A stretch of 64,000 bases of DNA from Cricetomys ansorgei (lineage: Eukaryota; Chordata; Mammalia; Rodentia; Nesomyidae): positions 186,001 to 250,000 of the forward strand of contig JAMJFZ010000705.1 in NCBI GenBank assembly GCA_026225945.1. Direction: 5' to 3'. This document shows positions 25,001 through 40,200 of the stretch, piece by piece. The translations under genes were made by a program, and so were the position numbers. Below the pieces are notes generated by a model. It was not told the origin of the DNA, made no database searches, and saw only the letters and a list, made by a program, of their open reading frames with translations. Position 1 is the first letter of the stretch; the number at the start of each line of letters is the position of its first letter.

Positions 25001-28000
25001 GTTAAATATCACTCTGCTCTACATACTTTGTGTGTGTTTCTCTGTGTAGCCCTGGATGTCCTGGAACTTGATCTGTAGATCAGGCTGGACTTGAACTCAC
25101 AAAGATCCATTTGCTTCTGCCCTCAAAGTTCTAGGATTAAAAGTGTATGCCACCACAGCTTGGCTGTACTTTTGTTTTGTCTTTGAGATAAGCTCTCATA
25201 TCTTTGGCTGGCTTGAAACTTGCTGTGTGATCAGACTGATCTCTGCCTGCCCTTATGCTGTTGGAATTAAAGGTATATGCTACTACACCTGGTTTACATC
25301 AGCTTTTCAGTCCAGGTGACCATACAATCCTGCCCTAAAAAAAGTAGTAGTGGGAAAGAGATTTCTGGAAGCATGTTTGATACTCTCCTACAGAAGCAAA
25401 GTGAGTTTCCATGGGGAGTAACTTTGTTGGGGCGGGGGTGTCCTGGGAGGTGCCAAAAGCTAGAAGTTGCTTTGCTTAACTTAATAGCAAATATGTGCAG
25501 GCTTAAGAATATTAATGGTATAAGTAGGTATTTCTCATTTCTTCAACCAAAACAGAACTGTAGTTATCATTTTTTTAGTGCTGGGGATGGTATCCAGGGC
25601 CTATGTATGCTAAGTAGGGACTGTGCCATTGAGTGACACCCCAGCCCTATAATTTTTTATGATCTATCAATTAGTTCAAGGCTACACATAAATGGAGTTT
25701 AACTGCTTAAGCATCACCCCCAAACTTCTTATCCTCCTCAGCCTGTGGCAACCACAAATTTCCTTTCTGATGCTTTTGGAATTATTGTTCTTCTGAATTT
25801 TTCATGTAAGCAGAATCATATGGTATGCGCCTTTTGAGACTGGCTCCTTCACGCAGCATAAGATCAAGATTAATTTATGTTGTAGCATATATCGGTACTT
25901 CATTACTTTTTATGGATAAATAATATTTCGTGTGTGTGTGTGTGTGTGTGTGTGTAGCTTTTGAATTGTTTCTACTTTGGAACTGTTCTAAATAATTAAC
26001 AGTCTATGAACAATGTGCACATCTTTCAGTGGACTTAACCTTACATATTTCTTAGATATATTCTCTGGATAGAATCCTGTTACCACTCCATGTTCCCCCT
26101 TTAGAGGACTGTCCAGGCTGCTTTCAATGGGGCCTGCACCGCTTCTCATTCCCATTTCTGTATTCTCCCCAACACTTGCTACCATCAGTCCTTTGGGTTG
26201 TCACCATCCTGCTGGGTGTGAAGTGGTATCTATCTCATTGTGGTTTTGATTTGCATTCCCCGATAGTAATGTTGAGCATATTTCACACGTTTATTGTTTG
26301 CTGTTCAGTTTTGCTCTGATTTGATTCTCATCCTGTTTACAGATTAACTTGAGAATAGAAGGGCCATGCATGCTATTGTTCCAGTGATTAGAAGGAATCT
26401 GAGGGTAACTAGCTCTCACTCTTATCATGTTAGTGTGCTGGAGGGGTTTAAGGCTTTGAGTGAAGATCCTTTAGCTAGAAATGCTGACCTGATAAAAATG
26501 ATAGGGTCCACTTCTTTTGGGACCAGGCTTGTTTGTTTGTGTGTTTGTTTTTCGAGGCAGGGTTTCTCTGTTATAACTCTGGCTGTCCTGGAACTCACTC
26601 TGGAGACCAGGCTGGCCTCAAATTTACAGAGCTCTCCCTTACTCTGCCTCCCGAGTGCTAGGATTAAAGGTGTGTGCCACCACTGCCCAGTGAAACCAGG
26701 TTATTGAGATAAAATTCAGATATGATCCTGTCCATTTAAAATATACATTACAATTTTCAGCATTTTTATCATGGTCAATTTTAGAGCTTCTCACTCCCGG
26801 AAGAAGACTGAACCCATTAGCAGTGTTTTCTCTAGCTCTTTCCCTTCCTATAGCACTAGGTAGGCATCTTCTGATCTTTTGTGGGCAGTTCATGTAAATC
26901 TTGCAATATGTGGCCTTTTGTGCCCAGCTTCTCTTAGTGTAACCTTTTCAAGGTTCAGCCATGTTGTGATATATGTCAGTTCTGCACTCCGATTCAGGGT
27001 GGAATAATAGTGCAGTCAGTGGTTAGAACACATTTTGCTTATCCATTCTTGGGTGGATGGCCATTTGTGTTTTTTTTGACTTTTTCACTGTTATGAATGC
27101 TGCTGTTACACACATTCCTAAAGAAGTTTTTGTGTGAACAGATATTTTCAACTCTTGGACTTAACACCTAGGAGTAAAATTGCTGTGGGTTCTAAGGTAA
27201 CTGAACATTTTTGAGGAAGTGCCAGACTTTTTCTCAAAGTGACTACACCCTTTCAGGCCCACCCAGTTTTGTAAACTTTTCAGAGGAGAATGTGACTTTC
27301 CTTACAGTTTTGTCCCCTGGAGCGGTATGTGTGTTTGTGTTGGGCTTTTCCGTCTTCTCTGTTTCTGTAGCCCAAGGACACGGTGGTGAGATTTGGCACA
27401 GCATTTTGAACCTAGTTAGACAGGTGCTTTCTTGTCCCTTGCTGGGCGGTGTGAGTCAAAATCCTAGGAGGTTTGCTGTTTGTAAAATATCAGATCTTCC
27501 TGCTGGGTGGAATGATTACAATAATATGTAGTAATGAGAAAAGATTATTTCTTAATGTAATTATAAAGTCTGAGGGTTTTTCTTTTTTCATTCATTGTGT
27601 TATGTGTTGAAATCTTAACCCTGATATTGACACTATTGTTTAAAAAACATTTTAGCATTACCACAATAAGGTAAATGTTTTGTTGTTCTAAGCAGAGGAA
27701 TAGAAGTAGAATAATTTAGGACTACCACTGTCACTGAAATTAAAACTGCTCTCTTTGCTACTCTGGTGTAAGAATACAAATATACACACATGTTGAACCC
27801 CTACACGCATATATATTAGCACAGTATACAGACACTAGACTCATATGATACAGAGATATTTCTCTATCAGAGAAGCGAAGCTCCTGAGATCTACTTCTGA
27901 GTTTTCCTCTAAATAGATAAAAGTCCTTGGCTCTTAGACTCCATTTTCTAATGTATAAAATGAAGAGATTATGTAAAATGCTTTGTGATCTGTTTTCTAA

Positions 28001-30537
28001 CTAAAATTCTGTTAGATAAGTGGAAGTGCGTTTCGAATTCTATTTATGAATTCTTGTGTGTACCTATCTGCTTATTAAATCATACGGTCTTGAACCAATT
28101 TTGCTTTAATAGAGGTTCCCATTCTTTCCCTTTCTTGTGATAGGCTTTTATCCTCTTGAAAAGGGCTTCTGTTTACTTCTCACTGAATTTACAGCTCTTT
28201 TAAAAGCAAAGGCCCCAGAGATTTTTAGAAGTTTCTGCTTGAGGAAATTAAGTGATGAAATATTGTTAGATGAAAACAATGAAGATAACATGTTTTCTAT
28301 AAATATGGACTTTCAGGATTTGGAATTCAAAAAAGACAAAGAATTTTTTAAATGTGGGGTTAAATTCCAGACTGGATTGTCTAGTGTTTTATAACTGCCC
28401 CGAAAAAGAAGTTGTGAACTCCAAACAAGTCAGCTCACTCAGATTCTCTCAGCGGCTGTAGTGGATGTAGACTTCAGTAAGGCTAAGAGCAGTGTAGACA
28501 GAAGTTTCTAGTACAAGTATACCCTGGCTTTGTCCTTGGTACACTGTTGATCTGTTCGGTGTGTCTCCTAGCTGGATCCCTTAAATTTTATTTCTCGATA
28601 TAAAAATATTAGATTTATACTTATGGACAATTGGAAATATAGAAAATACAAAATCAAATTCCAAATCATCTGTCAAACTACCTCCAGGGATACCACTGAT
28701 ATATGTACTGTATATTTCTTTTCAAACTTTATATATCATGTAATATATCTGTAGCTTTTAAAATGGGATTATTACATTGAAGCAGTTTTTATATTCTATT
28801 ATCTTAAACCACATCATGAATATTTTCCTAGGTCATTATATATTATTTGAAAAAATTATTTGAAGTAGTTAAGAAATAACCCATCATGTTCATGTTGTGC
28901 CATAATTCAGGTAACCATTCTTCAGTTAATGGCTGTGGATATTTAGTTTTTTCCCAATATTTTGTTCTTCTAAAATACTTTGATGAATATCCTTGTACAG
29001 GGTTTCTATGAATCTATAATTATTTCCTGAGAATATGTTCCTTTAAATGGAATTATTCATTTAAAGGATATGAACATGTTTAATGCTTTTGATGCATTTT
29101 TTTTTCAAATTAGAGTTTACCTCCACAGGCAGAATAAGGGTCTCTCCCCCACCCCCAAGAGTCTCACTAATATGGAGTAATTTTATTTATTTTTATTCTT
29201 TGGCAGTTTTATGCATGCATATAATAAATTTCAATCTTTTCCACCTCCCATCACCCTCTTTTATTCCCCTTTCCTCTCCTGCTGAACCCCTTCTTCCCAA
29301 CAAGTCCCCCACCTACTTTCATGTCTTTTTGCTTGTGTGCCCCTACTGAGTTTAATTAGGGATCCTTGCATGAACATGGGTGGGAGGTTATTTACTGGAG
29401 CATGGGCAACTTATCATCAATCACTATACCATTAAAGAAAGTGACACCCCTTCCCCGAGCTACCATTAATTGGCAATCATTAGCCCTTCCCCTTCCATGA
29501 TGAAAAGTTGACCGTCCTCCCCAACCTTATGCAGGCCTTATGTAGATAAGCAGAGTTATGATGAGTTTCTGAGTGAAATGTCCGCGTCTTTTTTGCAGCA
29601 TACCTTCCTATCCAGTTCTTCCATTCTTTCACCCCATGTTGATATACCCGAGTCTTGGAAGTGGGTGGTGGTGATCCCATTTAGGGTCGAACACTTTACC
29701 ATCCCTTATTCTCAGCACTTCTACCAATTATAAGTCTCTTCATTAACTACCACCCAATGCAGTAAGAAGTTTTTTCTGATAGAAGCTGAGAACAGCACTG
29801 ATCTATGAATGTAAACATGAGGGCTTAGAAGGTTGTTTAACCACGTCCATCCAGAAAAACGATAGGGCCGATGATCTCTCTAACCACTGTCTTGACCAGG
29901 TTTATAGTACTAAGCATGAATTCCCTCAATCTACTCAAACCCACTAAAAAAACATTAGTAACTCCACAACATTCGTGCCATTGTTGCACCAATGGGTACA
30001 TCTTGCTAAGCTGGTCATTATTGTAGGGTTCACAGCTGGGTTAAGACTTAATGGCTTCTCTTCTAGCAACCTGGGCAGCACCTTCTAGCACTATGAATGC
30101 TAGTCAGCTAGGAGGAAGCTACCAACTCAGCTCCAGTTTAATTTCTCCACATCCTGTGGCTCAAATGTTTGGTATCTTCAGCAGTAGGATTTTACCGTCT
30201 AGTTCTAGTGGGCAACAAAACAACAATGCCGATAACCTGTGTTGCTTTGAGAGCCTCTGGGCCTCTCTGACCAACAACTCATAGGGTGTTATCCCACATC
30301 TGCCACTGGGGTTTAATAACCTATGGCTTCTGTCTCAGGTTTCCATTGCTGTGATAAAGACCATGCCCAAACACAACTTTGGGGAGGAAAGGTTTTATTT
30401 TACCTTTACAATTCACAGATTACAACTCATCACTGAGGGAGGTCAGGGCAGGAACTAAATCAAGGCAGGAGCCTGATAGGAGGAACTGAATCAGGGGCCA
30501 TGGTGGGACCTGCTTACTCTACTTACAGGCTTGCTCA

Positions 30538-30601
<64 letters not shown>

Positions 30602-31159
30602 TACTTAAATTTTTTATTTTATATTATTTTGTTTTGTGTATATGAGTATTTTGCCTACGTGTGTGTACAGTGTTCCCAAAGGGCAGAAGAGGGCATCAGA
30701 TCCCCGGTACTGGAGTTATAGATGGTTGTCAGCTGTGTGCATGTGTGCTAGGTATTGAACCTGGCTCCTTTGGAAGGGCAATTAGTGCTCTTAGCCACTA
30801 AGCCATTGCTCCACCAACCAGTTTGCTTTTATTTTCACTCCAGGACCTCCTGCCCAGAGCTTAGCACCACCCACAATGGGCTGGGTCCATCCACATCAAT
30901 CATTAAGAAAATGCCCCACAGGCTTGTCTATAGGCCACTCTTTTAGAGACATTTTCTCCATTGAGGTTCCCTCCTCACAGATGACTCTAGCTTGTATCAA
31001 GTTGACAAACAAGCAAGAAAACCAACCAGGAGAGCTTCTATAAACACTTGAGAGGCAGGAGTATGCAAATCTGTGAGTTTGACGCCATCCTGGTCTACAT
31101 AGTGAGTTCCACACCAGGCAGGACTATATAGTGAGACCCTATCTCCAAAAAGAGAGAGA

Positions 31160-31202
<43 letters not shown>

Positions 31203-34200
31203 GAAACCTGTGGCTTCTGGGAAGAGCATTTTCCCCCTGTGCAGGTACCTCCATTCAAGCTTCATTTTAAAATTATATTATTACTAATATAATTATATAT
31301 TAATATATATTAATAATATATAATAAAATTATATTAATAAGCTTATAAAACAGTAGGTTTCCTAATGGCTTTTTCATAATCCTTATGGTGGGTTACCCTC
31401 TTCCTCACCCCTTCTCTACCATGCCTCCCAACCCTCTCCCCACTCAAACCTTTCTATCTCTGGTAGTCTCCTTCCCACTTTCATATCACTTGAGATTTAC
31501 TATTCCCCGTTCCTTCCCTCCAATGCCCCTTTCTATCTTCCTGGCCTCTATGTACACCTGGAGTAATTTTTTTAAAGATCCTTTGCACATTTGATAGGCT
31601 AAAAAATCTATTTATTTTACATTTCTTTTGTTAGTAGTAGAATTGAGCCAGGTGTAATGGAGCAAGCCTGTAATCCTAGCACACAGGAGGTGCAAGGCTG
31701 GCCTGAGCTACATAGCTAAGATTATGGCTCAAGAAAGAAGTAGTGGGGGTAAAGTGGGAGGGCGCTTGCCTATCATGGATAAGGCCCTGGTCCTGATAAC
31801 CAGCAGAAGATGAAATAAACAGAAGTATACTATTAAACACTTGTGTGTGTCTATTGTTTTTTTTTTGTTGTTGTTGTTTGTTGTTATGTCTTTTTGAGAC
31901 AAGATAGCCAGAGATAGACTGGAATTCCTCATGTAGTCTAGGCTGGCCTCAATTTTATTGTCCTCTTATCTGAGTCTCCAGAATGCTAGAATTTGTAAGT
32001 TACACAGCCACATATGTGGATGCCATCCTTTGCTCCCCTCTCCAAGTGCCTGTTTATACCCTTTCTTCATTCCCTGTTGGGCTATGTTCAGCTGTTGAAA
32101 GTTTACTATAGGCAAATTATTAGTTCTTTGTTAGATATTTTGCAAAGACTTTTGTAATTTGCTTTTTGTTATTAATTATTTCAGTGCTGGGGATCAAATC
32201 CCAAGGCTTCACATAAGCTAGGCAAACTCTTTACTACTGAGATATACTCCTGACCCTTTTTGTTTGAGACAGAGTATTGCTTTGTAGACTAGGGAGGCAG
32301 TATTCATCTATCCTCCTGCCTCAGCTCTCCATGTGCTAGAATTATACATATAATCTGCTCTCATTCAGTGTTTTCCTTTCGTGTGTTTGGTCTCTATTGG
32401 GAAGTCTCAAAGGTCCTTCCCTATCTGAGAGAAAATAAATACCCATCTGTGTTTTCTTCTGGTTGTTTAATGATTTTGTTTCATATTTAAAACCTTTGCT
32501 TGCCTAGAGTTTAGTCTGTAAGGAAGGCAGGTACTATTTCTACTCCAAAGGGTAATGAATTAGTTCGTTACCATTTATCAAATAATTCTCTATTTCCCCA
32601 CTGTATTGGTGGCCCACCTTTATTATAAGCATGTACACCCATAATTTGGATTTTAGGGTTTCTTATTCTCTTCTGTCATGTTTTACCCTGGACTATCTGA
32701 TTATTTTACTCAGAGATTACTTAAAAGCAACCACAGATGTTTTAGCAACTATGAACTAGAAGAGTCTTTCTTTAGATTCCCTTTTCTGGGCTCCTTCTGT
32801 AGAAATCTGACCTAAAAGTGATTCAGATGATACTGCAGTAAAGATTGTTGGAGAGTTTGTGATTCTGGGGGAGTGTTATTGTGAAGGGCATTTGAATCTA
32901 GATTGTTGACCTGGTAAAATATAGAAATTGGTTACATCAACTTAGATTGGCAAGTTTCATCATAAGCTGTGTGTATTTTGGTCATCATGAGATAGTATCA
33001 CCATTAAGTACAAGATTGTTCTGAGAATGCCTAGTTGGTACTGAGAGCAGGGTAAAGGTAGGATTCTGCCTTCATTCTCAGGTTTTCTGCAAGAGGTATT
33101 TTGCCTTGGGTGACCTTTCTGCATACTTTGACTTTTGGGTTAAGAGAGCCAAATACTTTGTTAATCTTTCATTGGAACATGCTATGTGAAATTTCCTTTG
33201 AAGCAGGGAGAAGGCTCTATTTGAAGCTTTTACCCAATGTGACTACTTGTTCTTAGCTTGATGGATGTGAAAGCAAGCTACTTTTATACTCATTTCAGAC
33301 CAGGTGACTGAGTGTAATAAAACCTTTAGCGAACATAGCACTTTCATCCAAATAGCTCTTCCTGCATCCTCACCAGACACTTGGATACACACATGGACAC
33401 ACACACACCAAAAGCAAAACAAAACAAACACCCAGTCTGTAGGGATAAACTGAAAATTTTTATGGCATGCTTACATAGTGCATCTTGTTTTCTGTTCCTT
33501 TCTCAGTATCCTTCATGATGATATCCAGAGCCCTGGCTAAGTGTGTGTATGGTGGCTGGGGGAGTGCATTGTGACAGTGCAGGGACCAGAACACATTTCT
33601 GTTTAGGATTAGTCATAATTTCGAGCCATTGTTCTAAGGGTAGAGCTGAAATTATTTTTCCTTAATTAATATTTGTCCATATGGAAGCTGTTTGTCACTT
33701 CTGCTTGCTTACATAGCCTTGAGATTTTTTTTTTGCAATTTATATATTTTGTTTTTTTAATTCAAAGAGTTTGAGATTATTTGTAGATTTTTAGATTTTG
33801 TTACATAAATTAAATTAGACTGGTCCTAGGTTTGATTCCTTATGCACCTCATTGATTTTTCTTAAAATCATAGTGTTATAATTAGAAGAGACTTTCAAAA
33901 TTGTTTAGAAGTGTTGGGTTCTTGAAGTAGTGGGCCTATAATTAGAAACCAACCCAAGGCTTCTTAATTAATTTTATAGAGGCAAGTTTGTGATTCCAAG
34001 AATGTACGTTTTGGCAATTCATATATGCTGTTCTAATAGGTTTCTTGTTGCTGTTCTATTAAGACAGGTTATCACCACACCGCTTGGAACTTACTGTGTA
34101 GTCCAGGCTAGCCTTGATATTACAGCAATACTGTACCTTGACTTCCTGAGTGCTAGGTTTACAGGTGTGTGCCACTGTGCCTGGCTTGCTAACAGATATC

Positions 34201-37200
34201 TTGATGGACTTATTTTACCTTCAGCTCCATTCATTTGTTTTGAAGACATGAGCTGTAGTATTCCCTGGGTGCTTGTAATTCACACACATCCCCAAAGGTT
34301 CATACTCCAAAGACAACTATGGTAGTCTGGAACAATTTACACTCATCAAAATCTGTGCCTCTCTGTGGAACTTGTAACTTTATTTCCACCAGTGCTCTGT
34401 AAGTTTTCACAATTGATGATTCTTTAAGCCTTGGGGCAGCTTAGCAATGGCAAATGAGAACTGTGTGAGTTTGAGATCGGAATGGCTGTACTTCCATAAG
34501 GACTGATGAGCTTTTGGGGTAGCTGTTGATTGATTCTGAACATGAGCTAGGCAGATTCAGCCATGCCTTCCTAATTCAGCATTTTGTGGGGCCTCAAGGT
34601 CAGGAAGTTCATTCTGTCTGGGATATTTGTCTCTTTCTCTCCCTCTCCCCGTCTCTCTACTCCACCTTTTCCTCCTCCCTTGCCCTTCCTATGGACTTAA
34701 ATGTCACTTCCCCCAGAGAGAACTTTGCTGAAATCTACCCCTCAAGTAGATTGGGTCACCCTATCTGAATCTCCCTCTACATTTTTATTCATTGCTATTT
34801 AAACAGTTGTAATTTGAAATTCTAATTAAATAGTGGTTTGTTGATATGATTGTAATTTATAGAGGCTGTTTTGATTACTGATATATTCTCAACAGCAAAG
34901 ATAGTGACTGGCATACAGTAGATACTTGGTAAATACTTGTAAGTACATGAATGGATAAAACTTGTACAGTGATGAGAGAACAGCATTGAAGGTCACAAAG
35001 AATGTTTGGCTTCAGGCACTGGAGAAAATTGCAGGAGTAAGGCATAATAGATATGTATGACTTGTGTTCAAGGACCCCAGTCCAGAGAGTTCAAAAGCAT
35101 TTGTGTAATGAAAAACAGGTAGATAACAGGCAAGAGAATGGTAGAGTAGTCCTTGAATGTTTAGTTCAAATATTAAGATTCTTTAGTTGCTGTGATCGTA
35201 GATACTTGGACAGGGACGTCTAGAAACTGAAGTTCTATAGTAGCCAAATAAGGATCTAAAGACCAGTTAGCATGATAGAGCAGTGGCCCAGAGAAAAGAT
35301 GACTCGATGTGACCTAAGTCAATGCAGAGGGCAGGGCTGGGGGCAGAGATATAACAGTTATGACACTGGTGTGGTAACACATACTTGTAGTTCCAGCTAT
35401 TCAGGAGATCAAGGCTGGAAGATCATTTGAGGCCAGGATTTTCAGTAGGCCTGTGCAACAGAGTGAGACCAGTCTTTAAAGGAAATAAAATGGTCAAGAG
35501 AAAATGAAGAGGTTAAATCAACCGAAAGGCAATGGCTGTGAAAGCAAGAGATGGATGGAGGACATGATGTGATCAAGAAGAAAGATCAGAACTTGAGGAA
35601 ACATACTGACTATGCACAGGAAAAGTGGGGTGTCAGTTATAGTAATGGGACATTTGAGTGTAAGGGAAGGCTTGGGTTTCAGGTAGGAGAAGACACAGTG
35701 GGTGGTCAAGTCTAGTCTTAGATGCTTATACAGGTAGGTAGACCATCTTATAGGTGGCAGGTGAAATAATGAATTGAAAGTACCTGGAAAAGGGAGCTGG
35801 AGACCTGTGGCTTGGGACCTAATGCTAGAGTACCAGCAACTACACCCATCAGCAGAGAAGAAGCCATTTTCCATTATTGCGCAGAGAACATTATATCTCC
35901 TCTTTGTTTTTTCCTTTCCATACTTCATCTTAGCCAAAAGGCCAGGAACTGGTTGTCTGTTCCAGAGTAAAATCTTGGCTTTACTTTTGCATAACTGAAA
36001 GGCTCATTAAAGTCTGTTCCCCAAACAAAAGATCAGTCTGTCCTCAAAGGTAAATTTTGCCTCTACTTCTGCAGAAACCAGAAGCTTCTGGAAGCTTCTA
36101 AATATCATTTTATCATCACAGTCAGAAAGGCTTCAGAATGGTTTCAGAATGTCCACTTAGTAGTGACAATCAAAACTTTTTTGTAGTGCTGAGATGAAAC
36201 TCAGGGTCACAGGCTCTAGCACTGTACTGTATCCTCAGCTGTGTGATTTGGGTGTGCATTGATTGTGCATTTGACTCTGCACTTTCACTTTTAGAAATCT
36301 ATGCTACAGACAGGTTCATGCAATTATATAATGCAGCATTGATTGCAATATCAAAAAACTGTAAGCTGGGTGTATTGGTGCATACCTGTAATCCCAGTAC
36401 TCCAGAGGTTGAGGTGTGATTGGTATGAATTGAAGGCTAGCCTGGGCTATACAACAAGAAAACACCAGGTTATCCTGGCTATATAGCAAGACCCTGTCTC
36501 AGTGAGCAAAAAGTTTAAATGTACATTGACCAGTATATGACTGACTAAGATACATTATAGTCTCCATAACATGCAATACTATGTGACCATTATTATGCAT
36601 GAAGTTTTATATTTGTGTACTGACATGAGTGGGTTTTTGTGACGTATCAGAGAATGAAAAAAGTGTGTGTGTGAATGTATGTAAGCTATGAATATGTAGA
36701 TATAAAATATGAATGGAGGTAAGCCTGAAAAGATATCTATGAAAAATGCTAACAGCGGTTGCTTCTGGATAGTGGAAGGATTTCAAATTTCAAAAGAAGA
36801 AAATGGAAACATTTTTTAAAGTCCAGGGCTGGGCATGTGGCTCAGTTGTAGAATGCCAGCATAGCATGCATGAACCTAGATTTGACCCCTAGTCCTCCAA
36901 AATTTTTTAAAAATAAATCTTGTGTTACTTCTGTAGGGCTTTTTTTGACAGTTGAAAAACAGCATGTATTGGAGGTAAGGAAACACAGACATGTAACAGA
37001 CAAAGCAGAGTGGGGGGACTCAGAATGCCAAAAATCCCACTATTGTAGTTTTTTAAAACCTTCATAGGTACATTGGGCAACGGCCTCCTTTGCACTGTCT
37101 TTTTTTGTGGATTTGATTGTATTGTATTGTCAAATTTATTTGGGGGAGCATTCCAGCCCTCTTGCCTTGCCTTCCTTTGGAAACTTGCTGCAAGATCATT

Positions 37201-40200
37201 GCCTTGCCATTACCCAAAATAAAACAAAACTGACTTCTCCAAGTGCAGACCGGTGGGTTCCAACGTGATGGGTCATACCAGTTACTTAATGTTTTTTGAA
37301 GGGAAATTCCTGGGCTCCACCACATTCAGTGGCTTCTGATACAGTGTTTTGGGCTGGGTAGGGGGCTTTCAGAATTCTTATCTTAAGGTACACTATGGTC
37401 CCTGAGAAATCCTCTTTCTCTACTTGGCTTGTACTTGTGCCCCTTCTGGTGTCTTCTTTCTGTGTGATTAGCTTTGGTAAAAGGGATGGAGAAAGCAAGT
37501 ATGACTCATCATGGATATCTTTGTGGGCCACAAATGGTTGGGTTTATCTGAATGAGAAAAATGAATAAAGTGCAGTTTAATAGACTTGCGATTTTAGTAA
37601 TAGGTGGTGCTTCTTTAAAGTAGCCTATTTGAAGTGGGGCCTTCTCTGAAGAAATGCTAGTCAAGTGGCTTCCTATGCAGTGACTCGAGACTAAGAGATG
37701 CCCTCCAAATAATGACTCCTTTACTGGTAAGTGGAAGGAAAGGAAAAAGATCTTGGAAAGTCTCAGAATTTAGCTGTTTTTTTTTTTTAAGTGAAGCTTT
37801 TGTCCTGGAGAAATATTTAATAATATTAAGAAAAGCCACTGTATTAGTCCATTCCACAAACTTTTTTTTGGAATGACTTTTTGTCTTTGTTCTATACAAA
37901 GTCTGTTAACCAGTCTAGGATGTAGCTTACTTGCAAAGGGCTTGCCTAGCATGCAGGAGGCCTCTGTTCCCTCACTAGCACTGTGAATCTATTAACCAGG
38001 TGCCCATTAGAGGTTATTAACATCCCCAAAGGGTGTTGAGCAACCTTAGTTGCTCCCAGCAGTTAACCTCTGGATCCAAAGCAATCACTCTCTTGGAACT
38101 GCAGTTATGGACAGTTGTGAGCCACCATGTGGGTGCTGGGAACTAAACTCAGGTCCTCTGCAAGAGTAGCCAGTGCTCCTAACCAGTGAACCATCTCTCT
38201 TCAGCCCCATTGTACCTCTTTATTACCTTTGAAAATCCTCTGTGAAGCTGGTGCCCATCAGCTAAATAAATCATTTGCTTTATTAGTTTGACAGCAGATG
38301 CTTCCACTTGGACACAGTTTTCTAAACTGTCCCTCATTTACTCAACAGTCACTTAGCTCAGACTACTCTGTGCTTAGTGCACATCAAATAACTGTCCAAA
38401 TAGAAGCCAGAAATTGATAAGGAGTGAAACTCTAGGGGCTTCATCTGAATAAGAAAAATAAATCACACCATCTAAGGAGCTTGAAAAACCAATAACAGAT
38501 TCCTCAAAGCAGCAACTCTGTTCCCTTTCCCTCTGTTATTTTAATTAAGTCCCCTGGCCCAGAATTAACAACCTTGGATTATGAGCTTTGAGGAAATGGT
38601 GGTTTGGTGCTTGTTTTTAAAGGACTTTTTGAGAAACACTAAGCAACTACTGTGACCTACTGCTGCTCAGTTAAAGTTCAATGGGCAGGTCACCTCCAAA
38701 GAACGCAATGAGTACACAGACAGACAAGAGCAAAATGCTTGCAGATAGATTGGATGTCATTTTGTTGTTGTTCTGAGTTTAGGGGATTGTGTTGTTTTAG
38801 AAAGGCAGGGTCTTATTCTGTTCTCCAGGCTGGCCTGGAGCTTATGACTCTGCTGCCCTAGCCTTCTAGGTGCTGTGATTATAGATACGAGCCAGATTCC
38901 TGGTTCTGTGTATAGTTCTTTCATTCATCGTCACCAAGGAAGTGCTGCCTGGTCAAATCTCATGGCTGCATGGTTCTTCCCTGAGTAAGTGAGCTAGAAG
39001 GGAGGGCCTGGAAGGAAGGAGCAAGAAATGAACCCTGATCAGGGTTAGAGGCCAAACCCTGGGGTGAGGCCAGTATCCTGTCTCTCTGAGGAGCTCGAGG
39101 CTTCTATGACAAATCAGTCACCACCCTCTACATTTAGATTAGGACACCTTATTTATATTGATGTGTTGCCTTGTAACTCTCAGATCAGGGACAACGTCCA
39201 GCTGCTGTGTGCCTCCCCCTCCTTAATAGGTGAGTCAGTGACTCAACTGCTTCCTCCAGGATTGTAGATACAGGAGTAAGTAATGAGGATAAATCACCAT
39301 AACGCTCAGTACGTGATGAATGAAAGAACAAATGAATTTAACTAGTTGGTTTGATTGATACTACAGTGAAGGAAAAAAATTGAGAAGAGGGTATTTATGT
39401 GACTTCTAACTCCATTCCCTCTTCCTCTTCCTTTCCCTCCCCTTCTTCCCCTCCCTTCTTAGCATTTCCCTTTCGCCCAGCCTGAAGGTCAGGTTGCTTT
39501 GCCCAGGGAGCTCAGAGAGGTGACAGGAGGGCAGGCATTGGAGCAGGTGTTGTGTTTTCTCCCACAGAGTCACAGACTAGGTGCGGTTGCTTCTTGCCAG
39601 CCCCTCTCTGGTGCATGAAAATACTTTTGTGGAATTTTCCCCCTGGAAGTGTTTTTAAGCAGCTGCCCAATCTTCAACCTCCAGAATAAATTTTGACTCC
39701 CTTTAAAGTCAGCTTGTCACTGAACTATGCCTTGTCTTCTGCCATTTCTGTATCCTGTGCCTCTCAGGGTAGACCCCATTTTACAAAGCAGTTATAGTCC
39801 TGAACAACGTGTAAGGAAAGCTTTAGATTCAGGGCTCGACAAATGGTTGCATTGTGTTTCTTTGTGGACTTTGTACTGGGGTCCACTCTCTTCCCCACTA
39901 AAAAGTCATCCTGGGAAAACTGTCCTCTTTACCTAACAGTGATTGAACAGTCTCTGGTCCTTTCCAGCCCCCTGGCCTACGTCTCAGAGCCATCTGTTCT
40001 CTACAGTCTGCTTTTTGGGAAAGTCTCCTTGCCCATCTGCTCTCCTTGGACCTTAGTTCCTGCTCTGAAGATTTATAAAGGCTGCCCTGAAACCTCTTTC
40101 CAGTTGTTATTTTTTAAGGATCAGTGAGATCTTGAAGCAGATAAAAGCTGTTTCCATCTGACGTGCCTAAATGCAACTTTTTTTTTCTAGGTGCTTTTTT

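Noticed and set aside
35518..35937. 139-codon minus-strand open frame in intron 10
   Set aside because: No recognisable domain, no start or splice context. Chance opening in non-coding sequence is likelier.
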